From the NCBI RefSeq assembly GCF_038002345.1, contig NZ_JBBOCJ010000001.1, positions 5,270,001 to 5,334,000 of the forward strand: a stretch of DNA of 64,000 bases, given 5' to 3'. Below are positions 52,560 to 63,149 of the stretch, piece by piece (the first letter of the stretch is position 1; every line of letters begins with the position of its first letter). Below the pieces are notes generated by a model that made no database searches, had not been told where the DNA came from, and was given only the letters and a program-made list of their open reading frames with translations. The position numbers were made by a program, and so were the translations under genes. The stretch comes from Paenibacillus sp. FSL M7-0420. Lineage in GTDB: Bacteria > Bacillota > Bacilli > Paenibacillales > Paenibacillaceae.

Positions 52560-54488
52560 TTAAGGTTCACTTGGCGTTCCCATGTAAATCCGGATCGTGG
52601 AGCCTTGCTGCACTCTTGCCCCGGCCTTCGGAGCCTGATTGATCACGGTATTGCCGGTGCCGGAACGGACCAGCATGAAATTCATATTCAGATCCTCATA
52701 GATATCCTGAACGGTAGCTCCCGTAAGATCAGGAACCGTCACGATCGGGGTCTCGCCGTATTTATAGGTTCTCGGCAGCTGATCCTTACGCTCTGGAACC
52801 TTCAGATACAGAAGAGAATCCTCAAGAATATTCTGGACAATCGGAGCGGCTACTACACCCCCGAACTGAATTCCCTTCGGGTTATCGACTGCCGTATAGA
52901 CCACGATCTGCGGATCATCCGCCGGGGCGAAGCCGATAAAGGAAACGATATGCTCCGTAGGAGAATACCGGCCGTTGATTACTTTCTGTGCTGTCCCTGT
53001 TTTGCCGCCCACACGATAGCCGTCAATAAATGCCGGCCGGCCTGTGCCTTTGGCAACCACGCTCTCAAGGGCAGCCCGCACTTTCTTCGAAGTCTCCTCC
53101 GAGATCACCTGCCGCACTTCCTCCGGCTCAGTCTCGGAGACAACGTTCCCGGTATCCGGGTTAATCCAGGCCTTGGCCACATGCGGAGTATACAGCTTGC
53201 CGCCGTTGATGGCTGCCGATACCGCAGCAATCTGCTGGATGGGCGTGACGGATACCCCCTGGCCGAATGCAGTAGTCGCCAGCTCCACCGGGCCCACCTG
53301 GGCCGGCTTGAACAGAATCCCGTTCGCTTCCCCGTTCAGATCGATGCCCGTCTTGCTCCCGAAGCCGAAATCCCGGATGTACTTGAACAGCGTATCCTTA
53401 CCCAGACGCTGTCCCAAGGCTACAAATCCCGGGTTGCAGGAGTTCTCGACCACTTCAAGGAATGTCTGGCTTCCATGCCCGCCCTTCTTCCAGCAGCGCA
53501 GCTTGGCTCCGCCGACCTCAATGTAGCCCGGATCAAAAAAATGCTCATGCTGCAGGTCCACCTTCCCCTCCTGCAAGGCTGCAGCCAGCGTGATGATCTT
53601 GAAGGTGGAACCCGGCTCATACGTCATCCAGATCGGAAGATTCCGGTTATATACCTCGGCATCGTATTCCTGGTAAGCCCCCGGCTCATACCCCGGCCGG
53701 CTGGCCATCGCCAGAATCTCGCCATTGCGGGGGTCCATGGCAATAGACCAGGCCCCCTGCGCCTGATATTTCACCATGGCCTGATCCAGCTCGCGTTCCA
53801 TAATAGATTGAATCTGCTTGTCGATGGTCAGCTGCAGGCTAAGTCCATCCTGCGGCTCGGTGTACTTCTCGGAGGACCCGGGCATCAGCCGGCCTCCCGC
53901 ATCGGAGAGATAGGAGATATTGCCCGCGCTCCCCTGAAGCAGCTTATCATAGATACTCTCAATACCGGTAATCCCCTGATTGTCAATTCCGGTGAAGCCC
54001 AGAATATGTGCGGCCAGATCCCCGAAGGGATAATACCGTTTGTTATCCTCAGCGACAACGATGCCCGGCAGCTGCAAATTACGGATGCTCGCGGCAAGCT
54101 CCATCGTAATTTTGCGGCCGCCGGGCTGCAGTTTCACTGAGGCTTTCTTTTGGGTCAGCAGCTGAACAAGCTTCTCCTCGGTCATGCCGAGCAGCGGAGC
54201 CAGCTGCTTCGCGGTCTGTTCCTTCTCCTTCACCTGTACAGGAATGGCATAAATCGTCGGTGAGCTGATGTTATAAGCCAGCGCCACACCCTCCCTGTCC
54301 AGAATCTCGCCGCGCTTGGCGGTGAAGGGGATATTCCGCCGCCATAAATCCTCGGCCCTCTCGCTCAGCTTCTCGCCTTGGGTTAACTGTACATAGGCAA
54401 GACGCACAGCCAGCGCGCCGAACAACACGGCCAGTCCCAGCAGCGTCCACAGCATTCTCCGCCGGCTAACGACTTTCGATACCTTCAT
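52560..54488 (-). CDS. spoVD: Stage V sporulation protein D (class B PBP with PASTA)
   Basis: Transpeptidase for spore cortex peptidoglycan, partner of SpoVE. 642 aa from ATG 54488 (MKVSKVVSRR; GGGGAG 6 nt upstream), close to B. subtilis SpoVD. One N-terminal membrane helix, PBP dimerisation domain, then active-site motifs PGSTFKI (SxxK), ENSCNPG (SxN) and GGKTGTAQK (KTG). One C-terminal PASTA domain (TVPDLTGATVQDIYEDLNM). Between murE and a PBP2B-like gene as in Bacillus. Confidence 0.95.
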   Translation of the reverse strand: MKVSKVVSRRRMLWTLLGLAVLFGALAVRLAYVQLTQGEKLSERAEDLWRRNIPFTAKRGEILDREGVALAYNISSPTIYAIPVQVKEKEQTAKQLAPLLGMTEEKLVQLLTQKKASVKLQPGGRKITMELAASIRNLQLPGIVVAEDNKRYYPFGDLAAHILGFTGIDNQGITGIESIYDKLLQGSAGNISYLSDAGGRLMPGSSEKYTEPQDGLSLQLTIDKQIQSIMERELDQAMVKYQAQGAWSIAMDPRNGEILAMASRPGYEPGAYQEYDAEVYNRNLPIWMTYEPGSTFKIITLAAALQEGKVDLQHEHFFDPGYIEVGGAKLRCWKKGGHGSQTFLEVVENSCNPGFVALGQRLGKDTLFKYIRDFGFGSKTGIDLNGEANGILFKPAQVGPVELATTAFGQGVSVTPIQQIAAVSAAINGGKLYTPHVAKAWINPDTGNVVSETEPEEVRQVISEETSKKVRAALESVVAKGTGRPAFIDGYRVGGKTGTAQKVINGRYSPTEHIVSFIGFAPADDPQIVVYTAVDNPKGIQFGGVVAAPIVQNILEDSLLYLKVPERKDQLPRTYKYGETPIVTVPDLTGATVQDIYEDLNMNFMLVRSGTGNTVINQAPKAGARVQQGSTIRIYMGTPSEP

Positions 54489-54578
54489 TGTGTTCTCCCC
54501 GCTTTCGCTCATAGACATGATCTCTTACCTTCATGACTATTCGGGACAAACAGGGGTTAGAACAAGCCTATATGGGTG

Positions 54579-56810
54579 TTACTCTGCAGCTTCTTCCTTA
54601 TCGGCATCAACGGCTAAGGCAACAGGTATATTCTCGCCGTATTCATTGAGAGGGCTAAGCGTAAGTGATACCTGCGTCTTCCCTTTACTCTTGGCCTGGC
54701 TCTGCTCTGTGACATAGCCTTCTCCCTCAATGGAGATCCCGACCTTCAGCAGGTTCAGAATCTCCAGCGCATCGCGCAGAGACTGCCCGCGCAGATCAGG
54801 AAGCGTCACGTTCTCTCCCTGCTCACTTAACAGATAGATGCGCTGTCCGGCGGTCAGTGCGGTGCCCTTCTCAGGGTACTGGCTGACTACATTTGCCCCT
54901 TGGCCTACAGCTTCGAAATCAAAGCCCTGATTAATGAGCAGTTGTCTCGCCGCCTTCACCGTCTTGCCGGTCAGATCCGGCGCTTTACGCTGGACCACAG
55001 CCTCGGCCTTCACCGTCTTCTTGTCAGCAGGGCCTGTGACATCCCCCGCTTTGGGTACGCCCATATAAGGAAGCGCCTGGGAGACGATATCTTTGAAGAC
55101 CGGACCCGCCGCCGCACCGCCGCCGGCCGCATCGGCAGGTTCGTCAATAATGACGAAGACTGCGATCTTAGGGTCATTGGCTGGTGCATAACCGAGGAAG
55201 GAGGAGCGGACCTTATCGCGGTCATACCCGCCCTTACCATCCGGCTTGATCGCCGTACCTGTCTTACCTGCTACCCGGTATCCCTCAATGTAGGCATGCC
55301 GGCCGGTTCCGTGCTGCTGATCGGCCACTACCTGCTCCAGATAGCTGCTTGTCTCACGGGCACTTGCCTCGGATAGTACCTGACGCACAACCTCTGTCTG
55401 CGTGACCGTAGTCTTGCCGGTGTTCGGATCGGTAACCTCCTTCACCACATGCGGCACGAGCAGCTTGCCGCCGTTCGCAATCGCCGCGACGGCTGCAAGC
55501 TGTTGAATCGGAGTCACCAGCAGCTTACCGTGTCCATAGGCAAGCGTTGCATTCTCTACCGCCCTGTTCGGATCAGGGTTGACAATACCCGTAACCTCTC
55601 CCGGGAGATCAATGCCTGTCTTTTCAGTGAACCCGAAATCCGTAATATACTGCAGCAGCTTCTCTTTGCCCAGCATCTCATAACCGAGCTTGACGAACGC
55701 AACGTTACTCGACCGCTTAACTCCTTCGAGGAAACTAATGGTTCCGTAACCGGCTCTGTTCATATCATAGATAGGCTTGCTGTATCCCTTAATCCGGACG
55801 GAACCGGACTGGAAGGTGGCATTCGGATTGAACAGCTTCTCCTGCACAGCACCCGCCAGCGGTACAATCTTGAACGTTGAACCCGGTTCAAATCTCGTCA
55901 TAATAGCATGGTTATAGAAGCCGGCTGCATCCTGATTCTGATCATAATATTCATTTGGGTTAAAGGTAGGCATATTGGCCAGACCCAGAATCTCCATCGT
56001 CTTCGGGTCGGCAGCAATAACACTGATCGACTTCGGCTTATACTCCGCATACGCCTTTTTCATAGCCTCTTCAATATAGAACTGAATCGTGCTGTCAATC
56101 GTCAGCTTGTAGTTGCTTCCATTGACCACAGGCTGGAACGTATCCTTCGAATCGGGCAGCTTGATGCCCTTGCCGTCACTCTGGTAGTTCAGCTTGCCGT
56201 CCGTACCGGAGAGCTGTTTGTTCAGGAGCTTTTCCAGTCCCATCATCGCTTTGCCGTCCCTGTCGGTATATCCCAGAATATGTGCAGCGAGCGAACCCTT
56301 CGGATAATAGCGCTTCTGCTCCCTGACGAGTCCGACTCCGGTCTCCAGCGTATCATGCTCCTTCTTGAGCTTCTCAACGAAAGCCGTCACCTTATCTTTC
56401 ATTTCCTCATCGATTTTCCAGCCCTCATTACGGATCTCACGGTTCTTCAGATATTTCCCGTCTTTATCCTTGGCCTCCACCAGCTTCTTCAACTCATCCA
56501 CCGGCTTGTTCAGCAGCTCATGCAGGCCCTGAATCACCTCTTCACCGATCTTTTTCTCGGCAATGACCTCAGGGTTAACCACCACCGTGTAGGCCGGCAC
56601 ATCGCTTGCCAGAACACTGCCGTTACGGTCTTCGATCACCCCGCGGACAGCCTTGATGGTTGAAGTGTGGGCCCACTGCTTAGCTGCGGTCTCCTGCCAC
56701 TCCTTGCCTTGCAGAACCTGAATCCAGAATACTCTGGCGACTAAAACAAGAAAAAAGAGGGTAATACACCCTCCTATAAACAGCGTGCGAAGTTTGATTC
56801 TCTTAACCAT
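54579..56810 (-). CDS. pbpB: Division-specific penicillin-binding protein (PBP2B/FtsI type) with two PASTA domains
   Basis: 743 aa. N-terminal membrane helix (LFIGGCITLFFLVLVARVFW), dimerisation domain, and transpeptidase motifs PGSTFKIV, KRSSNVAF and AGKTGTAIK. Two C-terminal PASTA repeats (~residues 610-735: KAPDLTGKTVKAARQLL and TLPDLRGQSLRDALEIL). Start ATG 56810 with GAGG 6 nt upstream. Follows ftsL, its divisome partner. Confidence 0.94.
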   Translation of the reverse strand: MVKRIKLRTLFIGGCITLFFLVLVARVFWIQVLQGKEWQETAAKQWAHTSTIKAVRGVIEDRNGSVLASDVPAYTVVVNPEVIAEKKIGEEVIQGLHELLNKPVDELKKLVEAKDKDGKYLKNREIRNEGWKIDEEMKDKVTAFVEKLKKEHDTLETGVGLVREQKRYYPKGSLAAHILGYTDRDGKAMMGLEKLLNKQLSGTDGKLNYQSDGKGIKLPDSKDTFQPVVNGSNYKLTIDSTIQFYIEEAMKKAYAEYKPKSISVIAADPKTMEILGLANMPTFNPNEYYDQNQDAAGFYNHAIMTRFEPGSTFKIVPLAGAVQEKLFNPNATFQSGSVRIKGYSKPIYDMNRAGYGTISFLEGVKRSSNVAFVKLGYEMLGKEKLLQYITDFGFTEKTGIDLPGEVTGIVNPDPNRAVENATLAYGHGKLLVTPIQQLAAVAAIANGGKLLVPHVVKEVTDPNTGKTTVTQTEVVRQVLSEASARETSSYLEQVVADQQHGTGRHAYIEGYRVAGKTGTAIKPDGKGGYDRDKVRSSFLGYAPANDPKIAVFVIIDEPADAAGGGAAAGPVFKDIVSQALPYMGVPKAGDVTGPADKKTVKAEAVVQRKAPDLTGKTVKAARQLLINQGFDFEAVGQGANVVSQYPEKGTALTAGQRIYLLSEQGENVTLPDLRGQSLRDALEILNLLKVGISIEGEGYVTEQSQAKSKGKTQVSLTLSPLNEYGENIPVALAVDADKEEAAE

Positions 56811-56856
56811 AAGGTACCTCACAACCTCTATTATTGCGATTGCCGTTCATCGCTGA

Positions 56857-57252
56857 TTATTTACCGGCTTTGTCAGTAGCCTGGCTGTTAAGCGGAACAT
56901 AGATAGTAGAGTCCTCAGAAGGGACCACAAAGCCCATTTCCTTCGCCCGCGGGACAATCGTCTGCTCCAGCGTCTGCTTCTCCATCTGATAGGTGGCAAT
57001 TTGCTTTTTGTTCTTGGCGATTTCGCTGTCCAGCTTCTGGGCCTGCATATTCAAATCGTAAATATGGACGTAACGCCAGATCAGGGCGGCTGCTACCAGA
57101 ATAAAGGCTCCCAGTGTCAGCAGGTACATAAGCTTCTCCTGCAGCGGAAGCACTCTCCGCGTGGTAACAACTTTCTTTTTCTCACGGTAGAGCGGGTTGG
57201 TCTCTTGTTTTCTCTTGGGTTGAACTGCTAAATTACCGCGGGTATAAGCCAT
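56857..57252 (-). CDS. ftsL: Cell-division protein FtsL
   Basis: 131 aa bitopic protein: basic N-terminus, one helix (LMYLLTLGAFILVAAALIW), then a leucine-zipper-like coiled coil (MQAQKLDSEIAKNKKQIATY) and a C-terminal conserved tail. Pairs with DivIB and DivIC. Weakly conserved in sequence, identified by position between rsmH and pbpB and by architecture. Confidence 0.85.
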   Translation of the reverse strand: MAYTRGNLAVQPKRKQETNPLYREKKKVVTTRRVLPLQEKLMYLLTLGAFILVAAALIWRYVHIYDLNMQAQKLDSEIAKNKKQIATYQMEKQTLEQTIVPRAKEMGFVVPSEDSTIYVPLNSQATDKAGK

Positions 57253-57275
57253 CTCTGATTCTCCTTTATCGTCAT

Positions 57276-58229
57276 CTACAATTTCTCTGCGATACGCAGC
57301 TTGGCTGAACGGGCACGTGAGTTATGCTCCAGCTCTTCTTCTCCCGGCACAATCGGCTTACGGTTGATCAGCTTCAGGGTGCCTTCGGCACCGCATACGC
57401 AGTACGGCAGGTCAGGCGGACAAGTGCAGCGGCTTAGATAGCTACTGAAAATCTGCTTGCAGATCCGATCCTCCAGCGAGTGAAAGGTAATAACAGACAC
57501 CCTTCCCTCAGGCGCCAGACAACGGACAGCGGCATGCAGCCCTTCCTCAAAAGCGCCCAGCTCATCATTGACGGCTATCCGCAGCCCCTGAAAGCTCCGC
57601 TTGGCCGGATGTCCTCCGGTCCTTCTTGCCGCCGCAGGAATGCCTTCCTTAATCAGCTCGGCCAGCTCTCCGGTGCTCTCCACCGGACGTTCTTCCCTGC
57701 GCTCTACAATCTTCCGGGCAATCCGCCGGGAGAATTTCTCTTCTCCATACTGGAAAAGCACCCTGGCGATTTCCTGCTCACTCCAGGTGTTGACGATATC
57801 CGCCGCGCTCAGCTGTGCCGACTGGTCCATCCGCATATCCAGCGGAGCGTCATGGTTGTAGCTGAAGCCCCGTTCCCCTTCATCAAACTGCGGAGAAGAT
57901 ACCCCCAGATCAAAGAGAATCCCGTCTACTTGGGGAACTCCGTCCTTTTGCGGAACAAATGGCAATCCCTTCAGCACCTGCTCCAGATCGCGGAAGTTGG
58001 TCTTGACGGTCACCACCTTGTCGCCGTATCCGGACAATCTCTCCTTCGCGTTGTTCAGTGCCCAGTCATCCTGATCCAGACAGATCAGCCGTCCCCCACC
58101 GCTAAGCTTGGATGCGATAAGGGCGCTGTGCCCGGCTCCCCCGAGCGTACAATCTACATATAGGCCATCCTTCTTGATGTGCAGCCCTTCTGTCGCTTCT
58201 TCTTTTAGTACCGTGATGTGGTGAAACAA
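57276..58229 (-). CDS. rsmH: 16S rRNA (cytosine-1402 N4) methyltransferase
   Basis: SAM-dependent methyltransferase. 317 aa from TTG 58229 ([14 protein letters not shown] upstream); the longer frame adds nine residues. SAM site [19 protein letters not shown], active region [20 protein letters not shown], and the family signature [13 protein letters not shown]. Second gene of the dcw cluster. Confidence 0.96.
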   Translation of the reverse strand: MFHHITVLKEEATEGLHIKKDGLYVDCTLGGAGHSALIASKLSGGGRLICLDQDDWALNNAKERLSGYGDKVVTVKTNFRDLEQVLKGLPFVPQKDGVPQVDGILFDLGVSSPQFDEGERGFSYNHDAPLDMRMDQSAQLSAADIVNTWSEQEIARVLFQYGEEKFSRRIARKIVERREERPVESTGELAELIKEGIPAAARRTGGHPAKRSFQGLRIAVNDELGAFEEGLHAAVRCLAPEGRVSVITFHSLEDRICKQIFSSYLSRCTCPPDLPYCVCGAEGTLKLINRKPIVPGEEELEHNSRARSAKLRIAEKL

Positions 58230-58268
58230 GCTGCATCCCTCCAAGGCAGTAATTCGAAATGTTATGTT

Positions 58269-58706
58269 TTATAGATCAAAATTGAAATCCACCAATTTCT
58301 CAGCGATTTCGTTGAACGATTCCTCTGACTGTTCGAAGTACTGCTCCCATAGCTCCTTGTTCCAGATCTCCACCCGGTTCGAAACGCCCAGAATAACACA
58401 GTCCTTGTCCAGCTTGGCATATTGCCGCAAGTTTCCCGGCAGATTCACCCTGCCTTGCTTGTCCCATACACACTCCGTCGCTCCCGAGAAAAAAAAGCGG
58501 CTGAAGGCACGGGCATCCGATTTCATCAGTGAAAGGCTTTTAAGCTTTTGCTCCATGATTCCCCATTCTTCCATGGGATAAACAAACAGGCAGGAGTCCA
58601 GGCCGCGGGTCGCCACGAAGGAGGTTCCAAGCATGTCACGGAATTTGGCCGGGATAATGATCCGTCCTTTATCGTCAATGGTATGCTGGTATTCCCCCAT
58701 AAACAT
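58269..58706 (-). CDS. mraZ: MraZ transcriptional regulator
   Basis: AbrB-fold DNA-binding regulator of the dcw cluster. 145 aa with two SpoVT/AbrB-like repeats ([23 protein letters not shown] and [18 protein letters not shown], with the DxxGR core). First gene; its target repeats lie in the leader just upstream. Confidence 0.97.
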   Translation of the reverse strand: MFMGEYQHTIDDKGRIIIPAKFRDMLGTSFVATRGLDSCLFVYPMEEWGIMEQKLKSLSLMKSDARAFSRFFFSGATECVWDKQGRVNLPGNLRQYAKLDKDCVILGVSNRVEIWNKELWEQYFEQSEESFNEIAEKLVDFNFDL

Positions 58707-58714
58707 GATCTATT

Positions 58715-58760
58715 CCCACCTCTACATCCCGATTCCCCACTTTGCCCCACTTTTCACCAC
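58715..58760 (-). promoter_or_regulatory. MraZ operator (GTGGG repeats) upstream of mraZ
   Basis: Minus strand: GTGGT-gaaaa-GTGGG-gcaaa-GTGGG at 58760-58736, repeats spaced exactly 10 bp, and a further GTGGG at 58715-58719. MraZ proteins bind such 10-bp-spaced direct repeats near their own promoter. Confidence 0.8.
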
Positions 58761-58763
58761 CTA

Positions 58764-58792
58764 AGCATAATAGATTCGCCATTAAAAATCAA
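58764..58792 (-). promoter_or_regulatory. mraZ/dcw promoter (SigA type)
   Basis: Minus strand: TTGATT (58787-58792), 17-nt spacer, TATGCT (58764-58769). It ends 4 nt before the MraZ repeats, so MraZ would act at the transcription start. A TTGACA upstream lacks a -10. Confidence 0.6.
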
Positions 58793-58864
58793 AAACCTTT
58801 TTCCGGAGCAAGGTAATTTTTTCTTATTTGTCAAGAGGCTATTCCTGCATCCCCTGCGGACACG

Positions 58865-58898
58865 CAAAAGCCCGGGCCAATGTGATTGGCTCCGGGCT
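58865..58898 (-). terminator. Terminator of ahcY
   Basis: Minus strand: AGCCCGGAGCCAAT pairs with ATTGGCCCGGGCT across CAC, then TTTTGCG. 18 nt after the stop. Confidence 0.85.
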
Positions 58899-58915
58899 CG
58901 TGCAGATCCATATCC

Positions 58916-60187
58916 TTAGTCGTTCAGATTCCAGCTGTCCAGATACTCGACTTGCGCCTGTGTCAGGCTGTCGATGGCGATCCCCAGACTTTCCAGCTTG
59001 TAACGCGCTACCTGCTCATCCAGCTCATAGGGAACATTCTCCACTTTGACACCAATGCTCTTATAATTGTCATTCACATATTTAAGGGACAACGCCTGGA
59101 GTGCGAAGGTGGTATCCATAATCTCTGCCGGATGGCCATCGGCTGCGCCAAGGTTCACCAGACGTCCTTCGGCCAGGAGGTACAGCTTGCGTCCATCCTT
59201 CAGCTGATACTCTTCGATATTCTTGCGCACCGTCCGCTGCGACACTGAGCGCTCAGCCAGCTCCGGCTTGTTGACCTCCACATCGAAATGTCCGGCATTG
59301 CAGAGAATCGCGCCATCCTTCATCACATCATAATGCTCACCACGGATCACATAACGGTTACCTGTGACTGTAACGAAGAAATCACCGTGCTTCGCAGCTT
59401 CGAGCATCGGCATGACATGGAAGCCGTCCATATGCGCCTCTACCGCCTTAATCGCATCCACTTCCGTAACAATTACGTTCGCCCCAAGCCCCTTGGCCCG
59501 CATCGCCACCCCTTTGCCGCACCAGCCATATCCCACCACAACCACGGTCTTGCCGGCCACAATCAGGTTGGTGGTGCGGACGATGCCGTCCCATGCCGAT
59601 TGTCCTGTGCCATATCGGTTATCGAACAAATATTTACAATAGGCGTCATTTACAGCCACCATCGGGAACTTCAGCATTCCTTGCTTTTGCAGTGCCTTAA
59701 GGCGGATGATACCGGTAGTTGTCTCCTCAGCACCACCGCGGATATTCTCCATCAGGTCGGGTCGTTCGGAGTGCAGCAGGGTGGCGAAATCACCGCCGTC
59801 ATCAATAATCAGGTCAGGCTTGCTCTCCAGTGCCCGGATGTTCAGTGCCTTGAATTCTTCCGGAGAAGGATTGTACTTGGCAAATACGGTAATGCCATCC
59901 TCAACGAGCGCAGCACACACATCGTCCTGGGTAGATAACGGGTTGGACCCTGTAATCGTTACCTCAGCGCCGCCAGCCTGCACTACCTTGGCCAGATAAG
60001 CGGTCTTGGCTTCCAGGTGAAGGGTGATCGATACCTTGAGCCCCTTGAACGGCTGCTCGGCTTCGAACTGCTCTCGGATACGGTTCAGTACCGGCATATG
60101 CTGGCGAACCCAGTCGATTTTGAGATGCCCCTCGGGTGCAAGCGACATATCGGCAACAATACTGTTTTGCTTGGATAATGAACTCAT
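58916..60187 (-). CDS. ahcY: S-adenosyl-L-homocysteine hydrolase
   Basis: Splits S-adenosylhomocysteine into adenosine and homocysteine. 423 aa, the short form lacking the ~40-residue insertion of the eukaryotic type. NAD-binding loop [20 protein letters not shown], substrate residues [23 protein letters not shown] and [18 protein letters not shown]. Bacilli usually use Pfs/LuxS instead, so its presence is noteworthy. Starts 25 nt after the bshC stop, GGGGG upstream. Confidence 0.95.
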   Translation of the reverse strand: MSSLSKQNSIVADMSLAPEGHLKIDWVRQHMPVLNRIREQFEAEQPFKGLKVSITLHLEAKTAYLAKVVQAGGAEVTITGSNPLSTQDDVCAALVEDGITVFAKYNPSPEEFKALNIRALESKPDLIIDDGGDFATLLHSERPDLMENIRGGAEETTTGIIRLKALQKQGMLKFPMVAVNDAYCKYLFDNRYGTGQSAWDGIVRTTNLIVAGKTVVVVGYGWCGKGVAMRAKGLGANVIVTEVDAIKAVEAHMDGFHVMPMLEAAKHGDFFVTVTGNRYVIRGEHYDVMKDGAILCNAGHFDVEVNKPELAERSVSQRTVRKNIEEYQLKDGRKLYLLAEGRLVNLGAADGHPAEIMDTTFALQALSLKYVNDNYKSIGVKVENVPYELDEQVARYKLESLGIAIDSLTQAQVEYLDSWNLND

Positions 60188-60212
60188 GGTAGGACCCCCT
60201 AGAATAATTTGC

Positions 60213-61844
60213 TTACATATAAATAATACGGTGTGTTCCGCTGTAGTCAGCAGGCACAGCCATCAATTCCTCCAGCCATTCCAGCCCGTACCGGTTCAGA
60301 TAATACATCATATTGTAGACCCGCTCCTGAAGCTTGCCCAGCGGCATTAGCGATAGCTCAATCCGTTCCCACTGGCGCAGCGCAGCCTCATTCTGCTTCT
60401 CCATCGCATCCAGAGCTTTGCCCTGCAGGAAGGAGATCTGGTCAATAATCTTATCCTTATTATTGCTGCCCAGCTTCAGCAGACCTGCCTGTATGCTGCC
60501 AAGCTGCTCGATCAGCGGCTCATACATCCCGGAGAATGCTGATTTGATCTCTTCGAATTTGTCTTCGAGCTTCAGCTCATCCTGAGCATTCAGCCACGCC
60601 TTGCGTTTATCATCCAGACCCGTCTGCACATCCGTGAAGGACAAGCCGTATTTATCCATATGCTTGCGAAGCGTTCCCTCAATCACTGTAAAAGACATGC
60701 GCGGAATAATCAGCGGCATCTGTCCATCCAGCACCCTGAAGGCTTGATGCGGAATGGCCCAGTAAGCCATTTCCCCTTGTCCAAGCACCGTAGCAAGTAC
60801 AGGAAGTACATAGTCCTGCATCAGCGGACGGGTTAGCACATTGTTGCTGAACCGTTCGGGATGGCTCTCCAGCAGTTCCAGCAGCTCGGAACGTGAGAAT
60901 GAGACAGTCGCCTTCCGGTCTGCGAACCGCCCCTCCACCTTATGGAGCAGAAGCCTTGCACCTTCATGAATATAGAAAAGATTCGCATTGCCGGGCGTCA
61001 CATCAGCCTGCAGCTCATATCCGCTCGCCTTAATCCGTTCAGCCGCTGCAAGATAGGCCGCCTCCAGTTCGTCATTCCGTTCGATCATGGAAGCGAACAT
61101 GGGCGCTTCCAGCCTGCGCAGCGCAGGATCGGCCGAATCCAGCAGAATCAGTCCGAATTTGCCGAACAAAGACCCCATTAGCTTGGCAAATGCCTCCGTC
61201 ATATTCCCGGCGCCCGTGGATGCAGCCGTAACCAGCTCCATCAGCTGCAGTTTGAATTCACTGTCCTGCAATAAGCCGTCCAGCTGCGTAACCGCCTGAA
61301 GCCAGCTCTCGGCATCTACCTGGATCTCGCTGACCGAGGACCGGGGTCCTTCGCCTTTATCCAGCTTGATCCGGGTAATTTCGCCGCTCCGGTTCAGCAC
61401 ATAGGTATGATTGACCTCATCCCAGTCATGGTCCTCACCCGCAATCCAGAACAGCGGAACGACAGGCCGGCCAAGCTGGACCGCTGCCTCGCGGGCCGCC
61501 TGAATCGTAGTAATGGCTTTATAGACCACAAAGAGCGGGCCGGTGAACAAGCCGCTCTGCTGGCCGCCTGTCACCACTAGGGTATCCGGCTGTTCCAGCA
61601 ATTCTATCGAGCGGAGGACGGCTTCATGGGTATTGTATTTCCCGTTGTAGCTGCGCAGGTACGATACAACCTCTGCGCGGTCTGCCCGCAAGCTTCCTGT
61701 ACAATCAAGCCACGCTGCGCGGTCTTCCCGGCTCTCCTGGCTGCGGAAGTCCCCGCCATACAAATGTCCTACTGTTTCGTATTGATGTATATAGTCGCTG
61801 GCGAGCGCAGATCCGCCCGGCAGTGGTTCCGGTACAACATTCAT
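60213..61844 (-). CDS. bshC: Bacillithiol synthase, cysteine-adding enzyme
   Basis: Joins cysteine to glucosaminyl-malate in bacillithiol synthesis. 543 aa. BshC core motifs [35 protein letters not shown] and [11 protein letters not shown], with a C-terminal coiled-coil. ATG 61844 ([11 protein letters not shown]) follows AAGGAGG; the frame upstream to 61958 is excluded. Upstream of mraZ as in Bacillus, with ahcY inserted between. Confidence 0.94.
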   Translation of the reverse strand: MNVVPEPLPGGSALASDYIHQYETVGHLYGGDFRSQESREDRAAWLDCTGSLRADRAEVVSYLRSYNGKYNTHEAVLRSIELLEQPDTLVVTGGQQSGLFTGPLFVVYKAITTIQAAREAAVQLGRPVVPLFWIAGEDHDWDEVNHTYVLNRSGEITRIKLDKGEGPRSSVSEIQVDAESWLQAVTQLDGLLQDSEFKLQLMELVTAASTGAGNMTEAFAKLMGSLFGKFGLILLDSADPALRRLEAPMFASMIERNDELEAAYLAAAERIKASGYELQADVTPGNANLFYIHEGARLLLHKVEGRFADRKATVSFSRSELLELLESHPERFSNNVLTRPLMQDYVLPVLATVLGQGEMAYWAIPHQAFRVLDGQMPLIIPRMSFTVIEGTLRKHMDKYGLSFTDVQTGLDDKRKAWLNAQDELKLEDKFEEIKSAFSGMYEPLIEQLGSIQAGLLKLGSNNKDKIIDQISFLQGKALDAMEKQNEAALRQWERIELSLMPLGKLQERVYNMMYYLNRYGLEWLEELMAVPADYSGTHRIIYM

Positions 61845-61914
61845 TGATAATGGCCTCCTTGTTCTGCAATAACCCGCTGCTATATGTAATTCATAAATCG
61901 TTAAACCCTTTATG

Positions 61915-61943
61915 ATTGTATCTAATGTTGAGTGTGGCGTCAA
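61915..61943 (-). promoter_or_regulatory. bshC promoter (SigA type)
   Basis: Minus strand: TTGACG (61938-61943), 17-nt spacer, TACAAT (61915-61920); transcription would start near 61908. Confidence 0.8.
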
Positions 61944-61989
61944 AGTAATATACGCCATCCTTTTGAAGGATATCCGTAAATTGAAAGAA

Positions 61990-62016
61990 TAGGCGAGAGC
62001 TGAATGCTCCCGCCTA
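61990..62016 (-). terminator. Probable terminator of the opp operon
   Basis: Minus strand: TAGGCGGGAGC (62006-62016) pairs with GCTCTCGCCTA across ATTCA; followed only by TTCTTTC, so a weak U-tract. 23 nt after the oppF stop. Confidence 0.65.
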
Positions 62017-62038
62017 CGTTCCGCCTGTCATTTTAAGT

Positions 62039-62971
62039 TTAGGCAAATTGCTTGGCTACGAAATGTCCCTTGGACACCTCAACCAGCTCATAATCGCTGT
62101 CATTTGTTTTCTCGCCGGCTGCATAAATCGGGCTGCCCAGCTCATCATGCAGATGAATGCGTTTTTTGTTGGCTTCAACCTCTGGGTCCGGAACCGGAAT
62201 CGCCGAGAGCAGGGATTTGGTATACGGATGGATCGGATTAGCGTACAACTCTTCGCTTTCCGCCAGCTCTACCATTTTGCCCAGGTACATCACGGCCACA
62301 CGGTCACTGATATGCTTAACCATGGACAAGTCATGCGCGATGAAGAGATAAGTCAGTCCAAGACGATCCTGCAGCTCCTTCAGCAGGTTAACGACCTGCG
62401 CCTGGATGGATACGTCGAGTGCCGAGATCGGCTCGTCACAGACGATGAACTTAGGGTTCACGGCGAGTGAACGGGCAATCCCGATACGCTGGCGTTGTCC
62501 GCCGGAGAACTCATGCGGATAACGGGTGGCATGGTCATGGTTAAGTCCAACCATATCCAGCAGCTCTTCAATCCGCTTCTTGCGTTCCTGCCGGCTACCG
62601 GCCAGATTGTGAATATCCAGTGCTTCACCGATAATATCAGACACGGTGAACCGCGGGTTAAGCGAGGCATACGGGTCCTGGAAAATCATTTGCATATCCC
62701 GCCGCATCGCCTTCATCTTGCCGCCGGACAATTTGTAGATATCTGTACCATTGTATTTCACGCTTCCTGCAGTCGGCTCATACAAGCGGAGAACGGTACG
62801 GCCGGCAGTTGTCTTGCCGCAGCCCGACTCCCCTACCATACCCAGGGTTTCGCCTTCGCGGATCGAGAAGCTAATATTATCAACTGCCTTAAGAACTCTT
62901 CCTTTGCCCACATTGAAATATTTCTTAAGACCTTCTACTTCAATCAGATTCTTGCTCAGATTCTTACTCAA
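62039..62971 (-). CDS. oppF: Oligopeptide/dipeptide ABC transporter ATP-binding protein (OppF type)
   Basis: 310 aa ATPase. Walker [15 protein letters not shown]-loop [13 protein letters not shown], signature [13 protein letters not shown], Walker [15 protein letters not shown] and the switch His in FIAHDLS, plus the Opp C-terminal extension ([14 protein letters not shown]). Start TTG 62971 with AGGAGG 10 nt upstream. Complete and apparently functional, but its usual partner OppD is only a remnant at 63150-63395. Confidence 0.94.
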   Translation of the reverse strand: MSKNLSKNLIEVEGLKKYFNVGKGRVLKAVDNISFSIREGETLGMVGESGCGKTTAGRTVLRLYEPTAGSVKYNGTDIYKLSGGKMKAMRRDMQMIFQDPYASLNPRFTVSDIIGEALDIHNLAGSRQERKKRIEELLDMVGLNHDHATRYPHEFSGGQRQRIGIARSLAVNPKFIVCDEPISALDVSIQAQVVNLLKELQDRLGLTYLFIAHDLSMVKHISDRVAVMYLGKMVELAESEELYANPIHPYTKSLLSAIPVPDPEVEANKKRIHLHDELGSPIYAAGEKTNDSDYELVEVSKGHFVAKQFA

Positions 62972-63149
62972 ACGAACTGCACCTCCTTGGCCATCGAATG
63001 CAGATTTCAGCAGTGCGCTATAAGCGTATCACTGAACTCTGTGAGGTCTTATGCTGCAGTGCCGCACAAGACCATTGGTGTATTAAGATAACCCTCTCAT
63101 CTGTCCCGGCAACTGCGCCGGGGTTCAGCGTATTCAGGATGATGGAGAT

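Noticed and set aside
52605..54140. 511-aa plus-strand open frame
   Set aside because: Antisense to spoVD, whose catalytic motifs are intact.
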